Of a stretch of DNA of 64,000 nucleotides, positions 15,694 to 23,881 are shown piece by piece. The stretch comes from JAGOVB01 sp964577365 (GTDB taxonomy: Bacteria; Patescibacteriota; Minisyncoccia; Phycocordibacterales; PALSA-1337), in the NCBI GenBank assembly GCA_964577365.1, contig CAZNYP010000003.1, positions 9,563 through 73,562 on the forward strand, given 5' to 3'. Under the pieces are notes generated by a model. The model was not told where the DNA came from and did no database searches. It worked only from the letters and a program-made list of their open reading frames with translations. Within the stretch, counting starts at the first letter, position 1. The number at the start of each line of letters is the position of its first letter. Position numbers and translations under genes: made by a program.

Positions 15694-16419
15694 TTACACC
15701 ACAGACCACACCAATATCACGATTGCAAGGACAATACGATAGTACGCAAAGGTTTTTAGAGTATGATTTCGCAAGAAAGTGATCAAAAAGTGAATAGATG
15801 CTAGACCAACTACGAAAGCCACGGCGGATGCCCATACGAGCTCGCTGTGAATCTCTGGTAAATCGAGTAGTTTTTTGAGTCCAGAACCTAGGATGATGGG
15901 AAACGATAAAAGAAAAGAAAATCGTGTAGCTTGTTCTCTATTTAACCCAGTAAACAATCCTCCAGATATCGTCATACCAGAACGTGACATGCCAGGAACT
16001 AGAGCGAGGCACTGGAACAAACCGATAACAAAGCCATTCTTAATATTTAATTCTTTGTTTTGCTGTGCATACTTCTCGGCAACAAGCATAATGATACTAC
16101 CGAGGATAAAAGTGGCGGCAAGGAGGGTTACATTTCTGAAAACAGTTTCCATATAGGATTCGAGTAAAAGTCCTACAATGACCGCAGGGATAGTGGCTAG
16201 AATGATGATCTTTAGCTTTTTCCAATCAAACAAAAGTGCCCAGAGATCTTTCCAAAAATAAACCAGTACAGCGAGGATGGTTGCAAACTGCAACACTGCG
16301 TCAAAGGCAAGGTCATTTCCATGGATACCAAACAGTTCACGGAACAGGATGAGGTGCCCGCTTGACGAGACGGGGATAAATTCGGTCAAACCTTGGATGA
16401 AACCGAGGAGTAATTCCAT
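15694..16419 (-). CDS. uppP: Undecaprenyl-diphosphate phosphatase
   Basis: A 241-residue integral membrane enzyme that recycles undecaprenyl diphosphate to the monophosphate for cell-wall synthesis (BacA family). The motifs GLTEFIPVSSSGHL and GMSRSGMTISGGLFTG (the catalytic Glu/Ser-rich loops) are both intact, and seven or eight helices are visible. The Met at 16419 is chosen: a family N-terminus MELLLGFIQGL follows, and the upstream extension runs into the divergent dsbA-like gene. It converges on the exonuclease gene with a 1-bp gap. Confidence 0.93.
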   Translation of the reverse strand: MELLLGFIQGLTEFIPVSSSGHLILFRELFGIHGNDLAFDAVLQFATILAVLVYFWKDLWALLFDWKKLKIIILATIPAVIVGLLLESYMETVFRNVTLLAATFILGSIIMLVAEKYAQQNKELNIKNGFVIGLFQCLALVPGMSRSGMTISGGLFTGLNREQATRFSFLLSFPIILGSGLKKLLDLPEIHSELVWASAVAFVVGLASIHFLITFLRNHTLKTFAYYRIVLAIVILVWSVV

Positions 16420-16441
16420 ATATGTTATAATCTTACCACAT
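16420..16441. promoter_or_regulatory. Divergent uppP/DsbA promoter in 22 bp
   Basis: A shared TTATAA core: TATAAT (16426-16431) serves the plus gene, 10 nt from its ATG, and the overlapping minus-strand TATAAC (16429-16424) serves uppP. Transcripts would have no leader or one of a few nucleotides. Confidence 0.5.
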
Positions 16442-17230
16442 ATGGAATCACACACACCAAAATCAGTTCTCAATATCCCAGTCGCAATCATCGTAGCCGG
16501 AGCACTCATTGCTATATCAGTCATTTATACTAGTGGTCCACGACACACAGCTCCAAAGGCTGCAACCAATACAAACAATGTCACCATGCTCCCGATCTCT
16601 GAAAAGGACCACATCTTGGGTAATCCAAACGCTCCTATCGTGATCGTAGAGTACTCTGATACCGAATGTCCGTTTTGCAAAGTCTTCCATTCGACCATGC
16701 ACCGGGTAATCGGCAAATATGGAAAAGATGGCAAGGTAGCATGGGTCTACCGACATCTCCCTATCACAGGTCTTCACCCTCGCGCATGGAACGAAGCGAT
16801 TGCGAGTGAGTGTGCAGCACAGGTAGGTGGCGGTTCTGCAGCGTTCTGGAAATATATCGACCGTATATACGAAACCACTCAGTCAAACAACAAACTCGAA
16901 CCAAGCAAGCTCCTCGACATCGCACGCGAGCAGAGCCTCGATATGACAAAGTTCACTACCTGCCTCGATACCAAAGCTACTCAGGAAAAAGTCCAGTCAG
17001 AATACGACGATGGAGTAGCCATCAGCAAAGGCCGCCCAGCTACACCTACGAGTATCATGATCCTCCAAGAACGACCTACTGCCGACCAGATCAGTGCACT
17101 TAAAAATATCGTCTCACAGGCAGGTCTCGATGATCTCATCACTATCCCAAATGACAGTACAAAGATCATCATCCGTGGCGCATTCCCTTACGAAGTACTC
17201 TCACTCGTTATAGACCTTCTCCTACAGTAG
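16442..17230 (+). CDS. Membrane-anchored DsbA-like thiol-disulfide oxidoreductase
   Basis: A 262-residue protein with an N-terminal anchor (11-30), a linker, and a thioredoxin-fold DsbA/BdbD domain with the active site CPFC (76-79) in EYSDTECPFCKVFH. The helical insert (residues 110-195) and the cis-Pro loop (GRPATPTSIMI) fit the family. It should introduce disulfides into exported proteins, which is consistent with the paired cysteines in the secreted proteins of this window. The frame is open further upstream into uppP, but ATG 16442 has its own -10 box. It converges with the helicase gene with a 9-bp overlap. Confidence 0.88.
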   Translation: MESHTPKSVLNIPVAIIVAGALIAISVIYTSGPRHTAPKAATNTNNVTMLPISEKDHILGNPNAPIVIVEYSDTECPFCKVFHSTMHRVIGKYGKDGKVAWVYRHLPITGLHPRAWNEAIASECAAQVGGGSAAFWKYIDRIYETTQSNNKLEPSKLLDIAREQSLDMTKFTTCLDTKATQEKVQSEYDDGVAISKGRPATPTSIMILQERPTADQISALKNIVSQAGLDDLITIPNDSTKIIIRGAFPYEVLSLVIDLLLQ

Positions 17231-20017
17231 TTTTGCGAGTTCACAAAATTCACAGTCACCACACCCAGGTTTCAATTTTCCTGAGAGTATTTCTGTAGCT
17301 ACCTCGACTGTAGTCGCTCGTATTTCATCTATACTTTCTACAGCTATCTTTTTGCGCTTTTTCTCTTCGATAAAATCGAGTTCACCGGACACCATATCAT
17401 AGTCCCCTGCGAGCGTGAGGAGGAGTTTGTAAAAATGAAGCTGTCGGTCATAGTTTTCTTTATTGCGACTCCCCTTGCCTGTTTTATAGTCGACTACATT
17501 TACCTTTTTCCCTTCGATGAGCTCGACTTTGTCTAGATTTCCTTTTAGGAGTACCTCTTCACCCGCGACATCGATATGACATTCTACAGAGTATTCTGTA
17601 AATAGGTTCCGTGGCCACGTCCCTTTGTACTGATCAAAGTATTCAGCAAGAGATGTTTTTCCCTTTTCCAAAGTATCGGCAAAATCCTCGTACAGTGGTT
17701 GCTTGTGGAGCATATTTTCGAAAAATTCGATTGTCTCCTTTTTGCTTGGTTCCTTGTCCTCACGATAGTGATTGAAATACATCCGCAGAGTTTCGTGTAT
17801 CGCGGTACCGTACATCTGGTGCTTGCTCTGTGCCTGTGGGATGCGGATCAGGTTCACAAAGAAATATCTCCACGAACACTCGATATAGTTGTTGAGTGCA
17901 GTGACCGAGAGCCCTTGGTCGAGGAATTTTTCTTTCATGAGTTCACGATCGAGGACTGTGCGCACCGGTTTTGAATCTACTGTAAAAGAGAACTGGGCAT
18001 CATCGGTGTATGTTTTTTCATCTTTTATGATGAGTGTTGCATCGATCTCCTCGATAAACTGTGCCGGGATAGCGTCATTTTCAGTATGATAGGTGATCGT
18101 CACATGTTTCTTTGCACGAGTGAGCGCTACATAGAAAAGTCTCCGTTCGTCCTCGATACCTGTATCTGCCTCGCCGAGGATGGGTATGGTAAAGAAATTT
18201 CTCTTGCTCCTCCCTCCCCAGTGTCCGTCGTTCACTCCGACGATATACACATGTTCGAATTCGAGCCCCTTTGATCGGTGTGCGGTCATGAGACGAACGC
18301 CGCTCTTTTGTTTTCGTCCACCTTTTATGAGGAGTCCGTGTGCCTCGATCAAATCTATATGTGCGATAAAGTCGGCGAGGTAGTATTCTCTTTTTGATTG
18401 GATGATATTTTTGACCTCATCGAAAAAGTCAGTGAGTACAGAAAAACGCTCAGCCTCGGCCATAGCATATGTGAGAAATCCTGATTCCCGGACGAACTCC
18501 TCGAGGAACCTCTCAAACGGCATATTTTTTGCATGACTCACCCATGTCGAGAGACGTGGCAGGATCCCTTTTTCTTTTACGAGAGACAGTAGCGTCTTTT
18601 TTTCCTTTCTAGCTTGCCCGATTGTCTGCACGACCTCGAGGGCGTCAATATTTAACACATCGATAAAAAGTGCCTTTGCGAGGAGCTCTTCGTTCCCTGG
18701 ATCGTGCGCGAGCCGCAGGAGGTAGACGAGTTTTCGAATGTGTGGATCGTGGAGTAAGTCCTCGTCAGACTCGATCACATATGGGATGCCGTATTTTTGG
18801 AAAACCGAGGCAATGAGAAACGCATCTTTGTTGTCACGATAAAGGACTGCCTGCTCCTCGTGCGGGATACTTTGTCTTTTAATGGACTCAGCAATATATC
18901 GTGCTTCGTGCAGAGGACTCGTGCACGAGACTACCGTAAGCAGGGCTTTCTCTGCAGCATGTGAGGCGAGCTCTGTAGGATTGGTCTTGTTGTGCAGGAT
19001 GAGCGAGTGTGCGGCGTCGAGGATGGGCTGGGTCGAGCGATAATTGTCCTCGAGATGGATGACCTTTGCTTGTGGGTATATATTTTTAAAATACAAAAAG
19101 TTCTCAAGCGATGCCCCTTGAAAACGGAAAATAGCCTGCTTTTCGTCACCGACGATAAAGAGGTTTGGATCTGAGTGAAAACTAGAAAGGAGTTCGAGGA
19201 TGGTGTTCTGAGCATTGTTTGCGTCCTGATGCTCGTCGGCGAGGATGTACTGATAGGTCTCCTGTATTTGTAGGAGAAAATCTGCATCCTCCTTGAATGC
19301 CTTGATCGTCTCGATGATCATGTCCTCGTAGTCGTAGAGCTTTTGTTTTTTGAGGGCCTTTTCATACGCCTCGTATACGGTGATGATCTCTTTGTTTTTT
19401 TCTATCTTTGTCTGCAGGTCAGAGTACTCACCTTTCATTTTCCCTTTGTGCGCCCCTTTTGCATGATAGAGGTCTGGGATATCTTTGAAATCAATCTCTT
19501 GCTTTGCCACACTCTGGGCAAAAACAGTGACACTGATGGCTTCGCGTTTGAGTTTCTTTATTGTGTTAAGGAGTGGTTTTATGTAGTAGAGAGGTTCTCC
19601 GTATGGTTTTATATATTCAAAACTATTTTTTGTGATGATTTCCTCGAGTAGTCGCAGCTGGTCTACATCGGTGATGCTCGCGCCCCCGATGATACGACTG
19701 AATTTTTCTGGAAACTCCTTGATGATACTATTGCAAAAACCATGAAATGTGGCGATGCGGACCTTGTACCCTCGGGTTCCCACGATGCCGACGAGCTTTT
19801 TTCTCATGGCTTTTGCGCCTGATTCGGTAAAGGTGAGGGCAAGTATGTTTTCTGGGGCAGTATCAGTCTGTCGGAGGATGTTTGCGATGCGCAGGGTGAG
19901 AATAGATGTCTTTCCAGTACCAGGACCCGCTATGACCATGACCGGTCCCTCGATCGTATCGACGGCCTCTTTTTGAGCCTTGTTGAGATTTTTGTATAGT
20001 GAATCAAAACTAATCAT
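17222..20017 (-). CDS. UvrD/Rep-type helicase fused to a Cas4/AddB-like nuclease
   Basis: A 931-residue repair enzyme. The SF1A helicase part has motif I GPGTGKT (31-37), LTFTESGAKAMRKK (Ia), DEHQD (II), DEKQAIFRFQGA (III), LEDNYRST (IV) and LMTAHRSKGLEFEHVYIVG (V). The C-terminal third (about 690-931) is a PD-(D/E)XK nuclease: GEEVLLKGNLDKVELIEG, then VVDYKTGKG, with a terminal GCGDCEFC and an upstream Cys (NNYIECSW) that together match an Fe-S cluster of the AddB/Cas4 type. It probably processes DNA ends in place of RecBCD/AddAB. ATG 20017 is preferred to an extension ten codons longer. Confidence 0.88.
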   Translation of the reverse strand: MISFDSLYKNLNKAQKEAVDTIEGPVMVIAGPGTGKTSILTLRIANILRQTDTAPENILALTFTESGAKAMRKKLVGIVGTRGYKVRIATFHGFCNSIIKEFPEKFSRIIGGASITDVDQLRLLEEIITKNSFEYIKPYGEPLYYIKPLLNTIKKLKREAISVTVFAQSVAKQEIDFKDIPDLYHAKGAHKGKMKGEYSDLQTKIEKNKEIITVYEAYEKALKKQKLYDYEDMIIETIKAFKEDADFLLQIQETYQYILADEHQDANNAQNTILELLSSFHSDPNLFIVGDEKQAIFRFQGASLENFLYFKNIYPQAKVIHLEDNYRSTQPILDAAHSLILHNKTNPTELASHAAEKALLTVVSCTSPLHEARYIAESIKRQSIPHEEQAVLYRDNKDAFLIASVFQKYGIPYVIESDEDLLHDPHIRKLVYLLRLAHDPGNEELLAKALFIDVLNIDALEVVQTIGQARKEKKTLLSLVKEKGILPRLSTWVSHAKNMPFERFLEEFVRESGFLTYAMAEAERFSVLTDFFDEVKNIIQSKREYYLADFIAHIDLIEAHGLLIKGGRKQKSGVRLMTAHRSKGLEFEHVYIVGVNDGHWGGRSKRNFFTIPILGEADTGIEDERRLFYVALTRAKKHVTITYHTENDAIPAQFIEEIDATLIIKDEKTYTDDAQFSFTVDSKPVRTVLDRELMKEKFLDQGLSVTALNNYIECSWRYFFVNLIRIPQAQSKHQMYGTAIHETLRMYFNHYREDKEPSKKETIEFFENMLHKQPLYEDFADTLEKGKTSLAEYFDQYKGTWPRNLFTEYSVECHIDVAGEEVLLKGNLDKVELIEGKKVNVVDYKTGKGSRNKENYDRQLHFYKLLLTLAGDYDMVSGELDFIEEKKRKKIAVESIDEIRATTVEVATEILSGKLKPGCGDCEFCELAKLL

Positions 20018-20038
20018 GAGGCTATTATATACTAAAAA

Positions 20039-20068
20039 GAAAAACACCCTATTTCTAGAGTGTTTTTC
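20039..20068 (-). terminator. Intrinsic terminator
   Basis: A 12-bp stem with one mismatch (20039-20050 with 20057-20068), 6-nt loop. The minus strand continues as TTTTTCTTTTTA. It ends the transglycosylase-like gene at 20076-20516. Confidence 0.75.
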
Positions 20069-20075
20069 TTATGGC

Positions 20076-20516
20076 TTATTTCATTGCCACTTCGTAATTC
20101 TTGAGTTTCTTTCCCCAACATTTAGATGAAGCGTACCATGGAGCGGCACCATCCTTTTCGTAGATATACTTTGCGTATGCAAGGTTACCTTCGATCGAAT
20201 AGATGTCGTACCCTAGCTTTTTCGCAGCTTCGAGGTGAAATCGTTCGTTGATCTGCATCACCCCGACGTCGTTACGATCTTGTATACCACGTAGCACATT
20301 ACCTGAGTCGGTAAAGTGAATGAATCCGGACTCACATCGAGCGATCTCTGCTAGGACCGGAGTATCATCGAAATACTCACGGACATAGTGTTCGAGCGTC
20401 TTTGGAGCAGTCTCTACGACTGCAGGAATGTCCTGGATAACAACTGGCTGTGTTGTGGTCGCTGCACCATATACTGAAGATAGAAAGAACACAAGCCCCG
20501 TAGTCATATTTATCAT
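20076..20516 (-). CDS. Small secreted lysozyme-like/SLT transglycosylase
   Basis: A 146-residue protein with a signal peptide (about 1-21) and a compact domain: the catalytic-type Glu in IARCESGF (Glu62), then VGVMQINERFH and EGNLAYAKYIYEKDG, ending PWYASSKCW. This is the E...QIN...NLxYA pattern of SLT/lysozyme-like folds that cleave peptidoglycan. Cys61 and Cys133 could pair. An alternative Met is at codon 4. It is a single gene between a structured leader and a terminator, suggesting independent regulation. Confidence 0.75.
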   Translation of the reverse strand: MINMTTGLVFFLSSVYGAATTTQPVVIQDIPAVVETAPKTLEHYVREYFDDTPVLAEIARCESGFIHFTDSGNVLRGIQDRNDVGVMQINERFHLEAAKKLGYDIYSIEGNLAYAKYIYEKDGAAPWYASSKCWGKKLKNYEVAMK

Positions 20517-20523
20517 AAATTTG

Positions 20524-20567
20524 AAATCGGATACTTAGTAAGAGTAACCTTACCTCATATCCGATTT
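20524..20567 (-). promoter_or_regulatory. Nested-stem leader upstream of the SLT-like gene
   Basis: A perfect 10-bp stem (20524-20533 with 20558-20567) encloses a second 5-bp stem (20538-20542 with 20549-20553). It lies 8-51 bp before the minus-strand start at 20516. It may be an RNA leader structure or an operator; which one cannot be told from sequence. Confidence 0.45.
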
Positions 20568-20612
20568 GTACGTATATCATAGCACCTTTGGCCCAAAAAG
20601 TCAAGGTTTTTT

Positions 20613-20885
20613 CTACATTCCCCGGCAGTTCTTTATAGGCCTAAAACCGGCCTTTTCAGCATCCATTTTGTGGCTAAAAACAAGGGTATTTTCGGGTTTT
20701 ATACGAGGGATCGATCCACACCACGGCAGCCCAAAAACCTCCCCATTTTTGGAGGCTATATAGACCGGAAAATCGGGCATTTTTTGAGTCATGTATTTCA
20801 GCTCCCCGTGGGGTGAAAAATTGACCAGAAATACCCCTATTCCAGCCAGAAAACTGGCGGAAAGTGTAAAAAAGGCGTATTTCAT
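20613..20885 (-). CDS. Small exported protein with an Ada-like metal-binding domain
   Basis: A 90-residue protein with an N-terminal membrane/signal helix (about 5-24) and a C-terminal domain VYIASKNGEVFGLPWCGSI...IKPENTLVFSHKMDAEKAGFRPIKNC. The spacing of the two cysteines and the ASKNG, AGFRP and KNC pattern resembles the Ada zinc-binding domain that is often found alone in secreted proteins of CPR. Only two clear Cys ligands remain here, so metal binding is uncertain. It is divergent from rpmA. Confidence 0.6.
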   Translation of the reverse strand: MKYAFFTLSASFLAGIGVFLVNFSPHGELKYMTQKMPDFPVYIASKNGEVFGLPWCGSIPRIKPENTLVFSHKMDAEKAGFRPIKNCRGM

Positions 20886-20936
20886 TTGATTTTTATCACT
20901 ATATAGTATATACTCTCCCTACATAAATAAAAGACA

Positions 20937-21209
20937 ATGGCAACCAAAAAAGCCGCAGGTACATCCAAAAACGGTCGCGACTCAGGTCCTAAATACCTGG
21001 GTGTAAAGATCAGTGATGGAGATCTCGCAAAAATCGGTTCAGTTATCGTTCGACAGCGAGGTACACGAGTACTTCCTGGGAAGAATGTCGGTATAGGAAA
21101 GGATCACACCCTCTTTGCTCTAAAGGATGGAAAAGTTTCTTTTGGTACAAAGCGAAAGATCAACTTCGACAACACCACCTCTCGAAAGAACATCGTTCAC
21201 ATTATTTAG
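20937..21209 (+). CDS. rpmA: 50S ribosomal protein bL27
   Basis: A 90-residue protein with the bL27 N-terminus KKAAGTSKNGRDSGPKYLGVK and the core GSVIVRQRGTRVLPGKNVGIGKDHTLFAL. It sits at the peptidyl-transferase centre. It is not next to rplU (bL21), which is about 6.5 kb away on the other strand, although the two usually form an operon. A TATACT (20909-20914) gives a leader of about 16 nt. It overlaps convergent rplI by 8 bp. Confidence 0.96.
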   Translation: MATKKAAGTSKNGRDSGPKYLGVKISDGDLAKIGSVIVRQRGTRVLPGKNVGIGKDHTLFALKDGKVSFGTKRKINFDNTTSRKNIVHII

Positions 21210-21627
21210 ATACAATCTCTAGAGTGAATTGTGCGGAATGCGCCCCAATCATAACTTTGATGGGGTGTTTTCCTATTTCTTTTATCGGTTTAGCAAGGAC
21301 GATATGATCGGCCTTTAGCTGTACGAGTTCAGCGATTTCCTTTGCGTGGAGTCCAGCAAAGAGGTGGCCTTTTTCATTTGTCTTTCCAGAAAAGGTGACC
21401 GTGGTCCCGTCTAGTGTCTGTAGTTGTTTGGTGATGAGATCGTCCTGTAGTTTCTTCTCACCTGCTTCTCGAGCGATCTCGAGGGATATACGCTTTACAG
21501 CATCAGGTGTAGCTGGAATAGCAAGCTTTCGAGGGATGAGTGAATTTGCTGCAAATCCGTCAGACACGTCTTTTGTCTCGTACCGTTTCCCTATCTTTTG
21601 TACGTCTTTCAGTAATATGATTTTCAT
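21202..21627 (-). CDS. rplI: 50S ribosomal protein bL9
   Basis: A 141-residue bL9 with the N-terminal domain MKIILLKDVQKIGKRYETKDV and NSLIPRKLAIPAT, a connecting helix and a C-terminal domain. bL9 is reported absent from some CPR lineages, so its presence is taxonomically informative. It is preceded by ctpA on the same strand; the intervening TAATATAAGGAT combines a possible -10 (or AAGG ribosome site) with the ctpA stop codon. Confidence 0.95.
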   Translation of the reverse strand: MKIILLKDVQKIGKRYETKDVSDGFAANSLIPRKLAIPATPDAVKRISLEIAREAGEKKLQDDLITKQLQTLDGTTVTFSGKTNEKGHLFAGLHAKEIAELVQLKADHIVLAKPIKEIGKHPIKVMIGAHSAQFTLEIVSK

Positions 21628-21636
21628 ATCCTTATA

Positions 21637-22887
21637 TTAGGGTAATGCTTTTAAAATTTCAACTGCCTTGTCGAGCTGGGGATCTTTCTTTTCTTTTACA
21701 TCTTTTTCTGTGATCTTTACCTCAACATCTGGCACAAGGCCGTTCTTTGACAGATTTGTGCCATTTGGAGTGAGCCATCGAGCGATGGTCACCTTGAGTG
21801 ACGTGTCTGGGGTGACTTTGACGAGTTCCTGGACCGATCCTTTTCCAAACGTCTTTTCACCGACGAGCTGCGCCACACCATGCTCCTTGAGTGCACCCGC
21901 GAGGATCTCAGAGGCTGATGCAGAACCCTGGTTTACAAGGATGATCATTTTCAAATTCGCGCTAAATGCATCATATCCTTTACTACGATAGACTTTCTCT
22001 GGTGCATTGCCTCCAAAATCCTCGCTTACGATCACCTTTCCTACAGGAAGAAACCATGAGGCAATATCAACTGCCGCCTCGAGATACCCGCCCGGATTAC
22101 CTCGCAGATCGAGAATGAGCTTGTGTGAACCTGATTTTACAAACTCTCGAAGTGCAGTACGAAAATGTCCTGGTGATGTGGAAGTAAAGCTAAATAGTCG
22201 AATGACGAATATACCATCATCACGGAGTCCTGTGCCTGACTGTGTAGTTGCACCTGAAGCTGTCTTTATCTCGGTTTCGATACTCGGTACCTCGATAGTA
22301 GCTCGAGTGAGAGTTCGTTCGGTAACTTGGGATGTTCCGGTTGGGATAATGGTTAGTACGATACTCGTCCCCACTGGGCCACGGATGAGTTTCACTGCTT
22401 TTTCTACCGACATGTCTTTTGTCTCGGTATCGCCAATCTTTAAAAGCTTATCCCCTGTCTTCATTCCTGCCTTTTCAGCTGGACTACCTTTGAGCGGGGC
22501 AACTACTGTCAAAACCCCTTCTTTTATACCGATCTCCATACCAACCCCACTAAATGTACCTGAAATATCGCTCTCGAACACCTTTGCTTCTTCTGGTGGG
22601 AAAAATACGGTGTACGGATCACCCATAGACTCGACGAGTCCTTTCATCGCACCGTGTATGCGCTCTTCTTTAGTAGTGGTAGTCGCCGTACCCACGAATT
22701 TTTCATCGAGGAGTCCCCACACCTTCCAAAACGGGGCAAATTCCTTGTCGGTTACCATGAGTGCCTCTACACGAGGAGCATCAGTCGAGAGTATCGTGCG
22801 GTTACGCGCACCGAGAGCATACGAGGCTCCAGCGACCACGACAAGCACTACGATAGCAACGATCTTTTTATCAAAAGTTTGATTCAT
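21637..22887 (-). CDS. ctpA: C-terminal processing peptidase, S41 family
   Basis: A 416-residue protein with an N-terminal anchor (9-26), a PDZ domain (about 105-185: GTFSGVGMEIG, GSPAEKAGMKTGDKLLKI) and the S41 protease domain. The catalytic dyad fits Ser324 in GSASASEIL and Lys349 in TFGKGSVQ. It acts outside the membrane on C-termini of exported proteins. It is divergent from corA; the ATGs are 73 bp apart. Confidence 0.94.
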   Translation of the reverse strand: MNQTFDKKIVAIVVLVVVAGASYALGARNRTILSTDAPRVEALMVTDKEFAPFWKVWGLLDEKFVGTATTTTKEERIHGAMKGLVESMGDPYTVFFPPEEAKVFESDISGTFSGVGMEIGIKEGVLTVVAPLKGSPAEKAGMKTGDKLLKIGDTETKDMSVEKAVKLIRGPVGTSIVLTIIPTGTSQVTERTLTRATIEVPSIETEIKTASGATTQSGTGLRDDGIFVIRLFSFTSTSPGHFRTALREFVKSGSHKLILDLRGNPGGYLEAAVDIASWFLPVGKVIVSEDFGGNAPEKVYRSKGYDAFSANLKMIILVNQGSASASEILAGALKEHGVAQLVGEKTFGKGSVQELVKVTPDTSLKVTIARWLTPNGTNLSKNGLVPDVEVKITEKDVKEKKDPQLDKAVEILKALP

Positions 22888-22960
22888 GTTTAATCTATTA
22901 TCTCAAACAAAACCCTTGCTCGCAATGGAAAAGTCGTATTTTTCAGTATATACTGTGCCT

Positions 22961-23881
22961 ATGATTCAAAAATACACCTACCGGCGCCTGACCTGGATCG
23001 ACCTCGAGGCCCCTACGAGTGACGAAGTGGCAAAGGTGATCAGTGACTATCGTCTCCATCCTCTCGTTGGTGAAGAACTTTTAAATAAAAGCCTGAAACC
23101 AAAGGTAGATTTTTATGATGACTATATCTACCTCATCCTCCATATTCCTGTGCGCACAAAAGTAAACGACCATTACGTGGTTACTGACAAAGAGGTGGAT
23201 TTTGTCATCGGAAAAGAGTTCATCATCACCACAAAATATGATACCGTCGAACCGCTTCATAATTTTTCAAAAATGTTTGAGGTAAACTCGGTCCTCGACA
23301 AGAGTGGCATCGGAGAGCATGCCGGCTTTATCTTTTATCACATGCTCAAACGTCTATATAAAAATGTCTCACACGAACTCGACAGTATCCGTGCGGGACT
23401 TTTTGAGGTAGAAAAAAATATCTTCCTCGGCAAAGAACGCCTCATGGTAGAGGAACTTTCATATCTCTCTCGAGAACTCATCGATTTCAAACAGACTACT
23501 CGTATGCACAAGGACGTCCTACAAAACTTTCAGACTGTTGCTGTCCAGTTTTTTGGCTCTGATTTTGCGTACTATGGAGCGGACCTCATCTCTGAATACA
23601 CAAAGATATATGATGCAATCGTTGCAAACAGAGAACTCGTCACAGACCTGCGCGATACAAATGACTCACTTCTGAATACAAAGCAAAATGAGGCCATAAA
23701 GACCCTCACCATGCTCGCCTTTTCTACATTCCCGCTCACCCTCATCGCAGCGATCTTTGCAATGGACACTGATCACAAACCTATCGTGGGATCTGCGTAT
23801 GATTTCGAGATCATCGTCGGTCTCATGATCATCATACTGGTCAGTATCTTTGTATTTTTCAAAAACAAAAAATGGCTCTAG
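22961..23881 (+). CDS. corA: CorA-like divalent metal transporter with altered signature
   Basis: A 306-residue protein with the CorA layout: an N-terminal alpha/beta funnel (WIDLEAPTSDEV, then PKVDFYDDYIYLILH), a long stalk helix (about 150-240) and two C-terminal helices. Where the family has YGMN at the pore mouth, this protein has FAMD (after STFPLTLIAAI). It could still be an Mg or Co channel, or a variant with other selectivity. ATG 22961 is chosen: TATACT ends exactly 6 nt before it, and longer starts would place the promoter inside the gene. It overlaps cysS by 10 bp. Confidence 0.82.
   Translation: MIQKYTYRRLTWIDLEAPTSDEVAKVISDYRLHPLVGEELLNKSLKPKVDFYDDYIYLILHIPVRTKVNDHYVVTDKEVDFVIGKEFIITTKYDTVEPLHNFSKMFEVNSVLDKSGIGEHAGFIFYHMLKRLYKNVSHELDSIRAGLFEVEKNIFLGKERLMVEELSYLSRELIDFKQTTRMHKDVLQNFQTVAVQFFGSDFAYYGADLISEYTKIYDAIVANRELVTDLRDTNDSLLNTKQNEAIKTLTMLAFSTFPLTLIAAIFAMDTDHKPIVGSAYDFEIIVGLMIIILVSIFVFFKNKKWL

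Noticed and set aside
22007..22882. Long plus-strand frame opposite ctpA
   Set aside because: Ser/Pro-rich shadow of a real minus-strand gene with catalytic motifs; no ribosome site and no family.
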